Shown one piece after another: positions 37,813 to 47,349 of a stretch of 64,000 bases of DNA. A model generated the notes under the pieces. The model searched no databases and was not told where the DNA came from. It saw only the letters and a program-made list of their open reading frames with translations. How positions within the stretch are numbered: the stretch's first letter is position 1; every line of letters begins with the position of its first letter. The stretch lies in assembly GCA_928724745.1 (NCBI GenBank), contig CAKMXJ010000008.1:248001-312000 (forward strand), given 5' to 3'. The position numbers and the translations under genes are program-made. This DNA comes from Anthracocystis setariae. Its lineage: Eukaryota; Basidiomycota; Ustilaginomycetes; Ustilaginales; Ustilaginaceae.

Positions 37813-38606
37813 ATGACGATGACGGCGACAACAGCAACACCGAACTACTCATCGGGAAACGATCGATTCGATGCCGAAGCTGCTACGTGGGATACCAAAC
37901 CGGAAGTAGTCGAATCCTCGCAACTCTGCCTGTCCACCATCCTTACCCACCAATCTGCCTACTTCCCCTCGCTCGCCTCCAGCCACGTCCTCGAGATTGG
38001 CTGCGGTACTGGACTGTTAACCGTCCCGCTCGCTTCACATGTCAACACGATCTTGGCGCTAGACACGGCGGCGGGGATGATCTCGATGCTCAATGCCAAA
38101 CTGGACAAGCACGGATTGCAACCCAAAGTATCGGCCAAGGTCAAACTACTCGACTCACCAGAGGATCCCGTACTGGAAGGGAAAAAGTTCGATGTGGTGG
38201 TGAGTCATCTTGTGTTCCACCATGTTCCGAATATGAAGCAGCTGGTGGAGGTCATGTATGGTACTCTGAAGCACGGGGGGAGAGTGTGGGTGTCAGATTT
38301 CGAAAATGACGGGCCTCAAGCTGAGGCTTTCCATCCGAAAGATAAGGTCAGTTCCGCCCACCGCACACACAGCGACTAAACAAGTTTCCCCAGACTGAAA
38401 TCAAGATCATCTCTTCCTTGTCTTCCCCACCACAGCATGCAGGCGTAGAACGTCACGGTCTCAAACGCACCGAGATGCAACACATCCTCACCTCGGTCGG
38501 CTTCACTAACGTCGAGGTGTTTGAAAGTTTCAAAATGGACAAGGAGATCGAAACTGGTGCCAAGCAGACTTTCCCATTCCTTGCTATCACTGGCATTCGA
38601 CCATAA
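37813..38606 (+). CDS. Class I SAM-dependent methyltransferase (UbiE/Methyltransf_11-like)
   Basis: Two exons, 37813-38346 and 38436-38606, with an 89-nt intron (GTCAGT ... CACAG) joined in frame at DK-HAG; 234 residues. Motif I is VLEIGCGTGLLTVPLA, the acidic end of strand 2 is LALDTAAGMI, and motif post-I/II is FDVVVSHLVFHHVP. The second exon supplies a conserved tail (GLKRTEMQHILTSVGFTNVE ... FLAITGIRP). The substrate is not determinable; small-molecule methyltransferases of this type are common in fungi. The start is the first ATG in frame after a possible splice acceptor. The tRNA-Glu gene lies 136 bp upstream. Confidence 0.88.
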
Positions 38607-38700
38607 CAACCTGTGTCTCTAAAGCAGTCACGCAAATGGACAACGTTATCATGATACGACATTGGTGCATTGGTGCTGTAGTGGTGGAAGCGAGGATCAT

Positions 38701-41499
38701 CTATGTGGCTGCGGAGGCCGCTGCTTCAGCTTGAGCTGTTTCGAGCATCCACACTTCGCGCATGACTTCGATGGTCCGACCTTGATTCGCATGGATCACA
38801 TCATCCGCATTCCATCGCTGCCTGCTATCGTTCTGTCCCTCCCTTGCCTGCTGAACCGCCTGCCATCTAGTCAAAAGATCATCCCAAAAGTAACTCTCCT
38901 CTGGATCCTCGTCCTGCTCTACCAGGACACGCGAGCGCATCGCGAGATCCAGATTCAACGTCCTCAACAACAGATCGTCTCGCACGGCGACAGCTTGATC
39001 GAGCATACTTCCTCCGTGTTCACGCGACACGCGATTCAATGCATGGATCAGCGCAGTATACGTCGAGAGGTCCGCTGGTGGAAAGTTGACATGCTCTGCC
39101 GTGACTGCTTCTTCAGCGGCGCATGTGAGCGGTGAAATCGTATTGATGCCGACAGCGCGCGCGAGGACCTTGGTGGCCGAATCCCATCGAGAAAGACCTT
39201 CGCGGGCAAGACAATCCAGTGCGATCGTCCAAGTGGTGAGGCTCGGTCGGATCTTGAAGAGAACCGTCATCTCACGGATGACACCCATTGCCGCTTGGCT
39301 TGAGCCCCAAGCCATCTTCTCCTTTTTTTGCGGTGGCGCCTCGGCGGAAGCTTGATTCGTTGATGTATTCTCAACATCCACATTGAGGCGGCCAAAGGCG
39401 CGAACGAAGGGGTCGATGGTGTAACTGTCAGGTCGTTGAGAAGGTGGCCATGTTTCGAAAACTAATCCATCGTCTTGCGCAGTCTCGGTCAAGTCGGACC
39501 GGGCTACTGGGAGAGAAGCTTGCTTCCACATCTCGTACACCTGAATGAGGCGTTTGTAGTCCTTGGCGTCGACGCACGCGCCTACAATTGCTTTCAGGAT
39601 CAGGTTGATCGCATGGGTCGACGGCCAATGTTTGCCTCGGATCTCTTGTGCCAGGTCAAGCCTTTCCTTGCCTTGCTTCGGCAGTACCTGTTGATCAAGT
39701 ACGAGCGAAATCATCCTCATCGTTATGCCTCCTGCTGGTATCCTGAACCCAGCCTTACCAACGTAGAATTGAATTGCTTCCTGGAACTTGTCCTTTTTGA
39801 CATGACTGTAGAGTCTTGCAGTTTCCCAGAGACCTTTGCCTGCGCGGACTAGATAAAGCTGTGAACGAACAGGACTGAGGAATTCCTCGGCAGTGAGAGT
39901 CTCGTGGGCGATCGAGACTTGTTGTCCGCCGTGATCGGGCTTATGCTGCGTACCTGCTTCAGTGACCTGCACAGGAACAGCGACAGTTGCAAGCCTGTTG
40001 GCATAATCTTGCAGATCAGCGAGGACGTTCGCAGACGGCAGATGAGAGTACACCGAGTCATCGCTCTGGTTGGAATTCGTAGGAACGTATTCATCCTCCC
40101 CGCGCCGAACCCGAGTGGCAGAACGAAGCGTTGTAAGCAGATGGTCTCGTGCTGCGACGACATTTCCTTGCTGCAAGTGCGATTGAATGGTGGTATCGAG
40201 CTCGGACGTTCTAAAACCTTGGCTAGTCGCAAAGTTGGATTCTGTTCCGATGCTCTCGATGATAGCGTCGACGTTGACGCGCTTGTGCATCGGATGCCTT
40301 GCTGGATCGTTGGCCAGCGTCTCGGCTAGCGTTCGGGCTCGATCAACGTAATCAGGCCCGGCCCTTACGAACTCCTCGATCAACAGAGTCTCTGTAAATG
40401 GAGTCATCTTGAAGATCCAAGACTTCGTGCGATCGGTACGACTGACATCTAGGCCCTTCTCTGCCCAGTGCACAGCATCGTCCAAGCGACCTGCTAGAGT
40501 AAGCGTCCTGATGCCAAGATTGTATAACGTGCACAGCTCTGAAATTGCTGACGGGATGGCGCCTCGTCTCTTAGTCTGGTGAGCATATATGAGCTTGTTG
40601 AAATACTGCCATGCCAAAGCATGACGGGGAGCATCTGATGCAGCGGAGCTGCCAAGACCGAATCGAAGAATATGAGCCAAGGTGGACTGAAGAACGGTCC
40701 AAAAGCCCTTTTCGGCGGCCATCATACTTGCTTGCTGCAAGAGGCGCAAGTCGTCACCATACGAGTCAAGCAGCACTAGGATGCACTTGCGGAAATCTGC
40801 TGCAACCGAGCTGGCTTGCTTAGTAAATGTAATGTTGGAGGCGGTCTGGAGATGCTTGGTGCCTGGAGCGTAACCGGGACAGAGCTGCATCCAAGCGAGC
40901 ATTTCTTTCTTCTTGCCATTGCGAATTGCCCAGAGTGCTGCAGAGGCGAAGATGGGCAAAGGCTCGTTGAGTGGAGTGCCAAGCGTTTGGAGCTCTTGTA
41001 GTACAGCGGTTGCTGATTCGAAGTCATTGTCCTTGATCAGGCGAGCGAGCAACTGTGTGGGTGCCGAGAGTGTCGATAATGAGTTTGGTAGTGCGCTTGC
41101 ATGGCGCTGCTGTAAGGCTTGTTGTTTGGAGTGATCTTTTTGTGAGGAGGATATGTGTTGACTGTATGTATCGTCCTCGGTCTCAAAAAGAGAATAGTCG
41201 ACCCCGCGTGGATCAATGTCATTATTGGAGCCAGGCAGAGAGGAGGCAGGATTTGAGGTCGAGTAGGCGAATAACGCGCGAGGCCTCTGCGGCGGCTTGG
41301 ACACGATAGATGACGATGCAGCTGAAAAGTTGAACGAGAATGGTGTTGAGGAAGAGCTCGATGTTGATGCCGAGGTGGCAGCTGACCAGGTATAGTTAGG
41401 ATAGAACGCCGCGGAGCTCAGCTTGCGGCGTTGGTGAGATGGTTGTAGCCATGCTCTGCAAACGTCTCGGGTGGGCAGAGAGCCACTGGATGGCCTCAT
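38701..41499 (-). CDS. Large helical-repeat protein, probably mitochondrial (PPR-like)
   Basis: 932 residues, intronless. The N-terminus is rich in Arg/Ser/Ala without acidic residues (RDVCRAWLQPSHQRRKLSSA), as in mitochondrial targeting peptides. The body is a long run of amphipathic helices with PPR/TPR-like pieces, for example ATAVLQELQTLGTPLNE, LAGRLDDAVHWAEKGLDV, WTIALDCLAREGLSRWDSA and TYTALIHALNRVSREHG. This suggests an organellar RNA-binding or assembly protein. I cannot name an orthologue, and the repeats are too degenerate to count by eye. Convergent with the methyltransferase gene, 94 bp between stops. Confidence 0.72.
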   Translation of the reverse strand: MRPSSGSLPTRDVCRAWLQPSHQRRKLSSAAFYPNYTWSAATSASTSSSSSTPFSFNFSAASSSIVSKPPQRPRALFAYSTSNPASSLPGSNNDIDPRGVDYSLFETEDDTYSQHISSSQKDHSKQQALQQRHASALPNSLSTLSAPTQLLARLIKDNDFESATAVLQELQTLGTPLNEPLPIFASAALWAIRNGKKKEMLAWMQLCPGYAPGTKHLQTASNITFTKQASSVAADFRKCILVLLDSYGDDLRLLQQASMMAAEKGFWTVLQSTLAHILRFGLGSSAASDAPRHALAWQYFNKLIYAHQTKRRGAIPSAISELCTLYNLGIRTLTLAGRLDDAVHWAEKGLDVSRTDRTKSWIFKMTPFTETLLIEEFVRAGPDYVDRARTLAETLANDPARHPMHKRVNVDAIIESIGTESNFATSQGFRTSELDTTIQSHLQQGNVVAARDHLLTTLRSATRVRRGEDEYVPTNSNQSDDSVYSHLPSANVLADLQDYANRLATVAVPVQVTEAGTQHKPDHGGQQVSIAHETLTAEEFLSPVRSQLYLVRAGKGLWETARLYSHVKKDKFQEAIQFYVGKAGFRIPAGGITMRMISLVLDQQVLPKQGKERLDLAQEIRGKHWPSTHAINLILKAIVGACVDAKDYKRLIQVYEMWKQASLPVARSDLTETAQDDGLVFETWPPSQRPDSYTIDPFVRAFGRLNVDVENTSTNQASAEAPPQKKEKMAWGSSQAAMGVIREMTVLFKIRPSLTTWTIALDCLAREGLSRWDSATKVLARAVGINTISPLTCAAEEAVTAEHVNFPPADLSTYTALIHALNRVSREHGGSMLDQAVAVRDDLLLRTLNLDLAMRSRVLVEQDEDPEESYFWDDLLTRWQAVQQAREGQNDSRQRWNADDVIHANQGRTIEVMREVWMLETAQAEAAASAAT

Positions 41500-42002
41500 T
41501 GGGGCTATTATGGACCGTTGAAGGGCAGTCTAGCGCCTCATCCAAGATACGAACCTAGAAGCGTTGCGTTGTTGGATATTTCAGAGCAAGATGGATCCCA
41601 CGTCCACGAAAAGAATTCACAAAAGAGCCTTTTGGGGCTGCATCGAGTAGCCGAGTTCCGAAGGTGCCCATTCTTCCTTTTTTTCTTGTGTCAATGTTAG
41701 GCCGCTCGATAGTCTCGAGTCTGAAATATGCAGCTGTGTGTTGAGGCGAAAGAGCTCTAAATTCGACAGTTGGCAAAGAACCGAAGCTTCCACGTCAACT
41801 CAGCACTTTCACTCAAATCAATTACTCTGTCAAGCTGCTGAGTGTTGCGATGCATCACAGCATGTCGAGCCGCAAGTGTTGCTTTGCTGTGCACAAATAA
41901 AGACACGTCCACCCTCCACACAATTGTCCGCAATCTTGCCTCTTGCCGTCAAACATCGTCGCTTCTTCTCCCTCGACTTGCCCCGCAAACTGTCGTCTCG
42001 CT
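41500..42002. other. Divergent promoter between the helical-repeat gene and the MPD1-like gene
   Basis: 503 bp with C/T-rich leader DNA before 42003. No ER-stress element (CCAGCGTG-like) was noticed by eye. Confidence 0.6.
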
Positions 42003-43589
42003 ATGGTGGCACCAACTCCCAAGTGGACTTTCAGCCTGATGCTGCTGGCGGCCACTCTTATCAGTAGCTCGAATGCAGCCCTCTTCTCCAAAAATTCCAA
42101 AGTCACCATTGTCGACTCGTCCAACTTCAAGCGCGAGGTCCTCGACATCGAGAAGCCCACCATGGTCGCCTTCACTGCGCCTTGGTGCGGTCATTGTCAG
42201 AAACTCGTACCTGACTACTCCAAGGTGGCTGCCCAGCTCGACGGCGTAGTCAAGCTCGCCTCGATCGACTGCGATGATGAAAAAAACAAACCAACTTGCG
42301 CCAAATACGGCATCCAAGGTTTCCCCACGCTTAAACTCTTCCCTTCAACAAAGAAACGTCTACCCAGAGACTACCAGGGCGCCAGGAACGCCAAGGATAT
42401 CGCTGCGTACATGGTAGATGCTCTTCCCATGGGTGCCAAGAAACTCAAGGCGGAAGAACTGCAAGAGTACACCGATAACGATGCTACCACGCCAAAGGTC
42501 ATTCTGTTCTCCAAGAAATCTACCAGCTCGCCTCTGTACAAGTCTCTGGCCTTGGACTTCCGCAAGAGTCTCTCTTTCGCCTTCTTGCGTGGCGATCAGC
42601 GACCTGTTCAGGCTGCGGCTCGAATCCACCTCGGCCTCGATGTCAGTGACGACAAGCTTCCCTACCTCATCGTTGTTCCTGCCCGCCCAGAAGATCAAGA
42701 GCTTGATAAGAGCTCCATCAAGGTGTACAACGGTCAGCTCAAGTATCACGAGCTCAACACCTGGATCAAGAACAACGTTCCCGAAGCCAAGTCCGGCAAA
42801 GCCAAGAAACCTCCGTCCAAGTCTTCGCCCAAGAAAAAGGCAATCAAGCTGGACGAGGATATCAACGAACTTCCTAAGGGCGCCAACCGCGAGTGGCGCG
42901 TCGAAGAGGATATGACGCCCCAAGAGAGGCAGAAGAAAATCGAGCAACTAGCCGAAATGCTCAACACCGCTATCAAACAGAGCAATGACCTTAAGGAAGC
43001 TGGAGTTGCTACTGACAACGCCGAGCCGGATGTCGCTGATGAGCCCAGCACAAAGAAAGCCCAAAAAGAATCCAGGCCGCAGGATGTGCGCGCTTCCGAC
43101 GAAACCGCCGCCCAGGCCCGGGACGCGTCTCATTCGACTTCCTCTTCCTCCACCGACGCTTCCGCCTCATCCTCTGGTTTGGGCGATGACACCTCCTCCG
43201 ATGCTTCTTCTCTCAAAGAAAACCTGCAACGCTGGCTGGAAGGCGAACACATTGACTGGTCGTCGGACTACGCAACCCAATTCGCTTCCGCCCAACAACA
43301 AGCCGAAACGCTCATCAACCAAGACCCTGACCACGCCGAAGAGCTCGCTCTTGAGGCCGAAAAATGGCTCGCAAAATACCTCGTCTCAGACCTCGAACTC
43401 ATGAAAATCGCACGACAAGCTGGCAACCAAGACCCAGCAGTCGCAGACGACAAGTTTGAAAGAATCAACAACATGTACGACCAAATCCTTAAAAGGATCG
43501 ACGAAAGAGAGCAGAGGATCAAACAAAAGCAACAGCAAAACAACCACAATGATCCACACACCTCAAGCTCAAGTCACGACGAGTTGTAG
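42003..43589 (+). CDS. MPD1: ER protein disulfide isomerase, Mpd1/P5-like
   Basis: Forms or isomerises disulfide bonds in the ER lumen. 528 residues from the ATG at 42003, which gives a clean signal peptide (residues 1-25, ...LISSSNA). One thioredoxin domain follows, with active site WCGHC at 61-65 and the cis-proline loop GIQGFPTLKLF. A second, thioredoxin-like region without CxxC spans about 150-275. The C-terminal half is Lys-rich, then Ser/Asp/Glu-rich with coiled-coil potential. The protein ends SSSHDEL, a canonical ER retention signal, which confirms both the frame and the location. The upstream in-frame extension to 41943 starts at TTG and would mask the signal peptide. Confidence 0.93.
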   Translation: MVAPTPKWTFSLMLLAATLISSSNAALFSKNSKVTIVDSSNFKREVLDIEKPTMVAFTAPWCGHCQKLVPDYSKVAAQLDGVVKLASIDCDDEKNKPTCAKYGIQGFPTLKLFPSTKKRLPRDYQGARNAKDIAAYMVDALPMGAKKLKAEELQEYTDNDATTPKVILFSKKSTSSPLYKSLALDFRKSLSFAFLRGDQRPVQAAARIHLGLDVSDDKLPYLIVVPARPEDQELDKSSIKVYNGQLKYHELNTWIKNNVPEAKSGKAKKPPSKSSPKKKAIKLDEDINELPKGANREWRVEEDMTPQERQKKIEQLAEMLNTAIKQSNDLKEAGVATDNAEPDVADEPSTKKAQKESRPQDVRASDETAAQARDASHSTSSSSTDASASSSGLGDDTSSDASSLKENLQRWLEGEHIDWSSDYATQFASAQQQAETLINQDPDHAEELALEAEKWLAKYLVSDLELMKIARQAGNQDPAVADDKFERINNMYDQILKRIDEREQRIKQKQQQNNHNDPHTSSSSHDEL

Positions 43590-43837
43590 TCTTCAATTCA
43601 TCCCAACTTTGGCTCATCGCACAATGCGTACGCTACTGAAAGCGTCATTGGATCAATGTGCAACAAAGGACTGTGCCAAAACTTCCTATCGTGTTATACA
43701 TGCTTATATATCTCGCCAAAGAAAAAAAACCGCTAGCAGGGCGTACGGTATGAATAGACAAACAAAAGGCAAAACAAAAAAAGCGAAACGAGTTGGAAGG
43801 GTATGAAAAGCTCGATGGGACAGGGGGAACATGTAAT

Positions 43838-45961
43838 CTACATAGGGGAAGAACCGTTACCTTTCTTGTTTCGATGACCTCCAGGATTGTGTTCGACATA
43901 AGGACCATTGCCTACAGCGCTCGCCTTCCTATACGAGTGGCACGCATGGGCATGTTTGAAAAAGGCGGCAAAGTTGCGACGTCTCTTGGCGGTACAAATG
44001 AGAACCCATTCCTTGCACTGATGGCACTTGCCCTCGACCGTACCTGCAGCATCGGCGTACACCTTGAGATGCGTGGGCGCCGTAAATCGAAGTCCCGACA
44101 CCGACGAGATCCCATGCTTGTGCACCTGATCGTACCAGTACTGCGAGTTCTTCAATTGAAGCCAGTTGCCGCTCTCGCAACGGTCACACCAAGCTTCACG
44201 CGAGTTACCCGAGCCACGCACCCAGCGCGGAGTATACAGATCGCCAGGAAACCGCAGCTTATCCGTCTGCAACCGAGGTCGGTCTTCCTCGTTCTCCACC
44301 TCAAAGTCAGACGCAGGCGGGTCAGCCATTCCCGTACGGATCTCGCAGTGCTGGTCATAGTACACATCCTCCATCTTGCTGCCAGCAGGCGCGCGAAGAA
44401 CAATGTCGGTGGTAACGTGGAACGGCGTGCTAGCCAACGAATTCGTCTGCTGGGCCACCGAGGCAGTCGACGAAGATCGGTCGCGGTTTTGACGCTTATC
44501 GCCGCTGGCCATGCCACTGGGCGTGGGATACTCAGCTTCGATGCCGTATCTCATCACGCCATTGTCGCGCCAGCCCCCAAGGCTGGGGGACGAGCCCGAA
44601 GAAGTCATTCCCCCTGCAATACCAGAGTGAGATGGGTTGCCGCTCCAGGGGCCCCACTGCGGTTGGTTGGCATACCCTGGTCGCAGCGCGGTCGATGGCT
44701 GCTGTTGAGCGCCGTACGCTTCCGACGGTAGCGACGGTCGACGCGGGTCCGTATGCGAAGGTCGGTAGCTGTTCATCATACTGCTAATGGGAGCGGATGG
44801 CCTTGAAAACGACAGGTTGGGAGCGAGAGAGTACCTGCGCGAAGCACTGTCACTGGAACCTCCAACACCGTGCGATCCCATGGCGTCCTCATCATACTGG
44901 CGCTTGCCCAAGTTGGAGGCAGGGAATTCGTATCCGCTGATCTCGAAACCGCTCGAGTTGGACCAGTTTGGTCGGGGACCTGAGCGGGTCTCAGGAAGGG
45001 GAGGGGGCTGCAGACGACGAGCACCGTAGTGGTCGTTGGAAGAAGTCTCATCGGCGGCAAGGTTGGACTCCGATGGCCACCATTGACCGCCGTTGGGATC
45101 AGTGGAAGACGAGTCCGAGGGACGAGGCTGATGGTAGTTGGTTCTTCGCACATACTGCGAGTCGTTCTGGTCAGAGGCACTGCGCTGTCTGCTGTCGGCG
45201 GTGGATCCAGCAAGACCAGAGGGGGCGGGCATATTGGAGTACGAAGACGGGTGACTGGGATGCGAGTGCTGGTCTTCGATGCCGGACGAGTAACTGGCCA
45301 CCTGCGCTGGTTGTTGCCACGTCTGCTGAGAGCGGTACGACTGTTCATCGTAATTGCCTTGGAAGCCCATGGTCATTGCAACAGTTTCGCGTGGAATGTC
45401 CCAGATCGAGGTGGCAGCCTCGACTTCCGAGGCAGTTGCAGGTTGCGAGTGATCACCTTTGGCAGCAGGGCCGGCATTGGGGAAGCGAGACTTGGGATGG
45501 GGTGCGCCGGTAAGACAATTCCAGATTCCCTTCATGCCATCTCCCCACAGATGAGAGCCGTCTTCGACCGGACGGTTGTGTTGAGGTTGTGTGGAGTGCG
45601 GATACGCGCGTTGGTGATTGTCTGCGGAAGACATGTTGGTGGAGGTACTTCGATGGTTGGGCTGAAGTGTATTGAAGTGTGGGGTGAGCGGTATGGAGAT
45701 TCTCGATTCAAACAGAGGTTGACCGTCAAGGGGGCTTCGCGGTTCAAAAGGAGCAGTTGAGCAGGACGCAGTTGAGGGAGAAGAGGACGGGCTATACTCG
45801 GGCGAAGGAGAGTATGCGCTGAAGGGGCGGCTTCGACGGATGCTAGTGGTCAACGAGCTGATGGGAGGAAGAGTGGTGGTAGGGCGTGAAGAGGAAGACG
45901 GAAAGGCAGAAGGAGAAGGTGCCTGATGCTGTCGATACGAGTGCCTTGGATCCTTTTGCAT
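43838..45961 (-). CDS. Putative transcription factor with Rua1-type C-terminal zinc-binding domain
   Basis: 707 residues. Residues 1 to about 540 are disordered, rich in Ser/Pro/Gln/Tyr, as in many fungal activators. The C-terminal about 150 residues carry DLYTPRWVRGSGNSREAWC, then DRCESGNWLQLKNSQYWY, HKHGISSVSGLRF, and paired Cys/His (CHQC ... HAHACH). This is the Rua1 C-terminal domain, named after the Ustilago maydis regulator that activates the ustilagic acid glycolipid cluster. No glycolipid genes lie nearby, so this is probably a paralogue with another target. Assignment rests on my recognition of the domain, not on a search. Confidence 0.78.
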   Translation of the reverse strand: MQKDPRHSYRQHQAPSPSAFPSSSSRPTTTLPPISSLTTSIRRSRPFSAYSPSPEYSPSSSPSTASCSTAPFEPRSPLDGQPLFESRISIPLTPHFNTLQPNHRSTSTNMSSADNHQRAYPHSTQPQHNRPVEDGSHLWGDGMKGIWNCLTGAPHPKSRFPNAGPAAKGDHSQPATASEVEAATSIWDIPRETVAMTMGFQGNYDEQSYRSQQTWQQPAQVASYSSGIEDQHSHPSHPSSYSNMPAPSGLAGSTADSRQRSASDQNDSQYVRRTNYHQPRPSDSSSTDPNGGQWWPSESNLAADETSSNDHYGARRLQPPPLPETRSGPRPNWSNSSGFEISGYEFPASNLGKRQYDEDAMGSHGVGGSSDSASRRYSLAPNLSFSRPSAPISSMMNSYRPSHTDPRRPSLPSEAYGAQQQPSTALRPGYANQPQWGPWSGNPSHSGIAGGMTSSGSSPSLGGWRDNGVMRYGIEAEYPTPSGMASGDKRQNRDRSSSTASVAQQTNSLASTPFHVTTDIVLRAPAGSKMEDVYYDQHCEIRTGMADPPASDFEVENEEDRPRLQTDKLRFPGDLYTPRWVRGSGNSREAWCDRCESGNWLQLKNSQYWYDQVHKHGISSVSGLRFTAPTHLKVYADAAGTVEGKCHQCKEWVLICTAKRRRNFAAFFKHAHACHSYRKASAVGNGPYVEHNPGGHRNKKGNGSSPM

Positions 45962-46510
45962 AGCTTAAGCAGCGGGGAATCTTGAGAAGCTTGGAGTAGT
46001 CCAGGCTACGAACAGGTCGCGGGAAACCAAAACGGAAACACGGAACGGAGAGGCGTAGTGGTTGCTATCTCGACATGTACCTGGAATAGGCCAAGGAGTG
46101 TGATGAGCTGATGCGTATGGTGAGCGGAGGAGGAGGAGGAGGATGTCCAAACGAGGTGGTGGGAAGGAGAAAGGATAGGAAGGAGAAAGGAAGACGATTG
46201 GTGACTAGGCAACATGGCTCACTTGACTTTTAAGGAAACGGCAGCAGCAAGCGAGATACAGCAGGCAGACGCAGAAGAGAGCGGATAAAGATGTCGGTGG
46301 AAATGCAGGTGACCCCGGAAGGCGGTCAGGGGACTCTGGGTGTCGGTATATTGTAACGGGGTGTGTGACGGGGTGCTTTTGCAGCAGCGGCCAGAAGCGC
46401 AGTTCAAGACGGTGAAGGAACAGAGAGGGGCATCCGAGGCGCATCCGCGATGACGGGCGATACGATACCAAGCATTGCATCACGGCAGTCCAGTCGGTTA
46501 CTGCATTTGC

Positions 46511-46544
46511 ACAGTACAGTACAGTACAGTACAGTACGGTACGG
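46511..46544 (+). repeat. (ACAGT)n pentanucleotide array
   Basis: About six ACAGT units followed by ACGGT variants. Together with 46622-46671 it forms an inverted pair. Confidence 0.95.
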
Positions 46545-46621
46545 TGGGCATGCAGAGAGGCTGGCAAACTTGGAAAAGCATGGATGAGGCATCGGACGGA
46601 GAGGCAATGACAAAATCGCAC

Positions 46622-46671
46622 TACTGTACTGTACTGTACTGTACTGTACTGTACTGTACTGTACTGTACTG
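46622..46671 (+). repeat. (ACTGT)n pentanucleotide array
   Basis: Ten perfect units of the reverse complement of ACAGT. The unit contains GTAC and is nearly self-complementary. Confidence 0.95.
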
Positions 46672-47322
46672 CCGAGAGATTTTGGAAAGCCACTCAGGGC
46701 AGGACGCATTGCATGTGCATGGATGGCAGCTCGGGTTTTCCATCCAGTCGACCCAAGTACAGTCACAGTCACGTACAGGACAGGACAGGACAGCCCAGCG
46801 GCCAAGGCATGATACAGGCGGACATGACACGTTAGGCGAAAAGGTTAAGGCCAGGTCAGTTTCAAGTCAGGTCAGGCCAGGTCCCATGGAAGCAGCCACA
46901 GAGTTGCAGGAGCATGAACTACAGTACAGTACGGTAGTCCTGCGCGTAGGGCCCGACGGGGGGTAAGTGAGGAAGAAAAGGGCAGATGAGAAAAGAGCAG
47001 ATGGTTGAAACCAGCCATTTTTGACACAGACGGTGCCGCATCCAACAGGAGAGGGAGCGTCAGCCTGAATCGCGCTTCGGTGGTGCCTGGCTGATTGGCG
47101 AGGTCATGGAAAGACGCGGAGTGTAATAAGTGTGCGTGCTCGACCACGGCAGGAAAAACGAGCTCTATCGATGCTATGGCCAAAATGCACTTTGTCCATG
47201 CGACAACACGAGACATCAACCGTCGATGCGCATCACATCGCTCCCTCTAGTGCCCCCGACTCCATCCATCGTCGCCTTCGGCCATCTTCTGGTGCCATTT
47301 TTTTTCTAAATTAATAATTTTT

Positions 47323-47349
47323 ATCTGGATAATTATGATTTATCCAGAT
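47323..47349. repeat. Perfect 10-bp inverted repeat in A/T-rich DNA
   Basis: ATCTGGATAA and TTATCCAGAT flank a 7-nt loop. The surrounding 60 bp are strongly A/T-rich, in contrast to the rest of the window. Confidence 0.85.
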
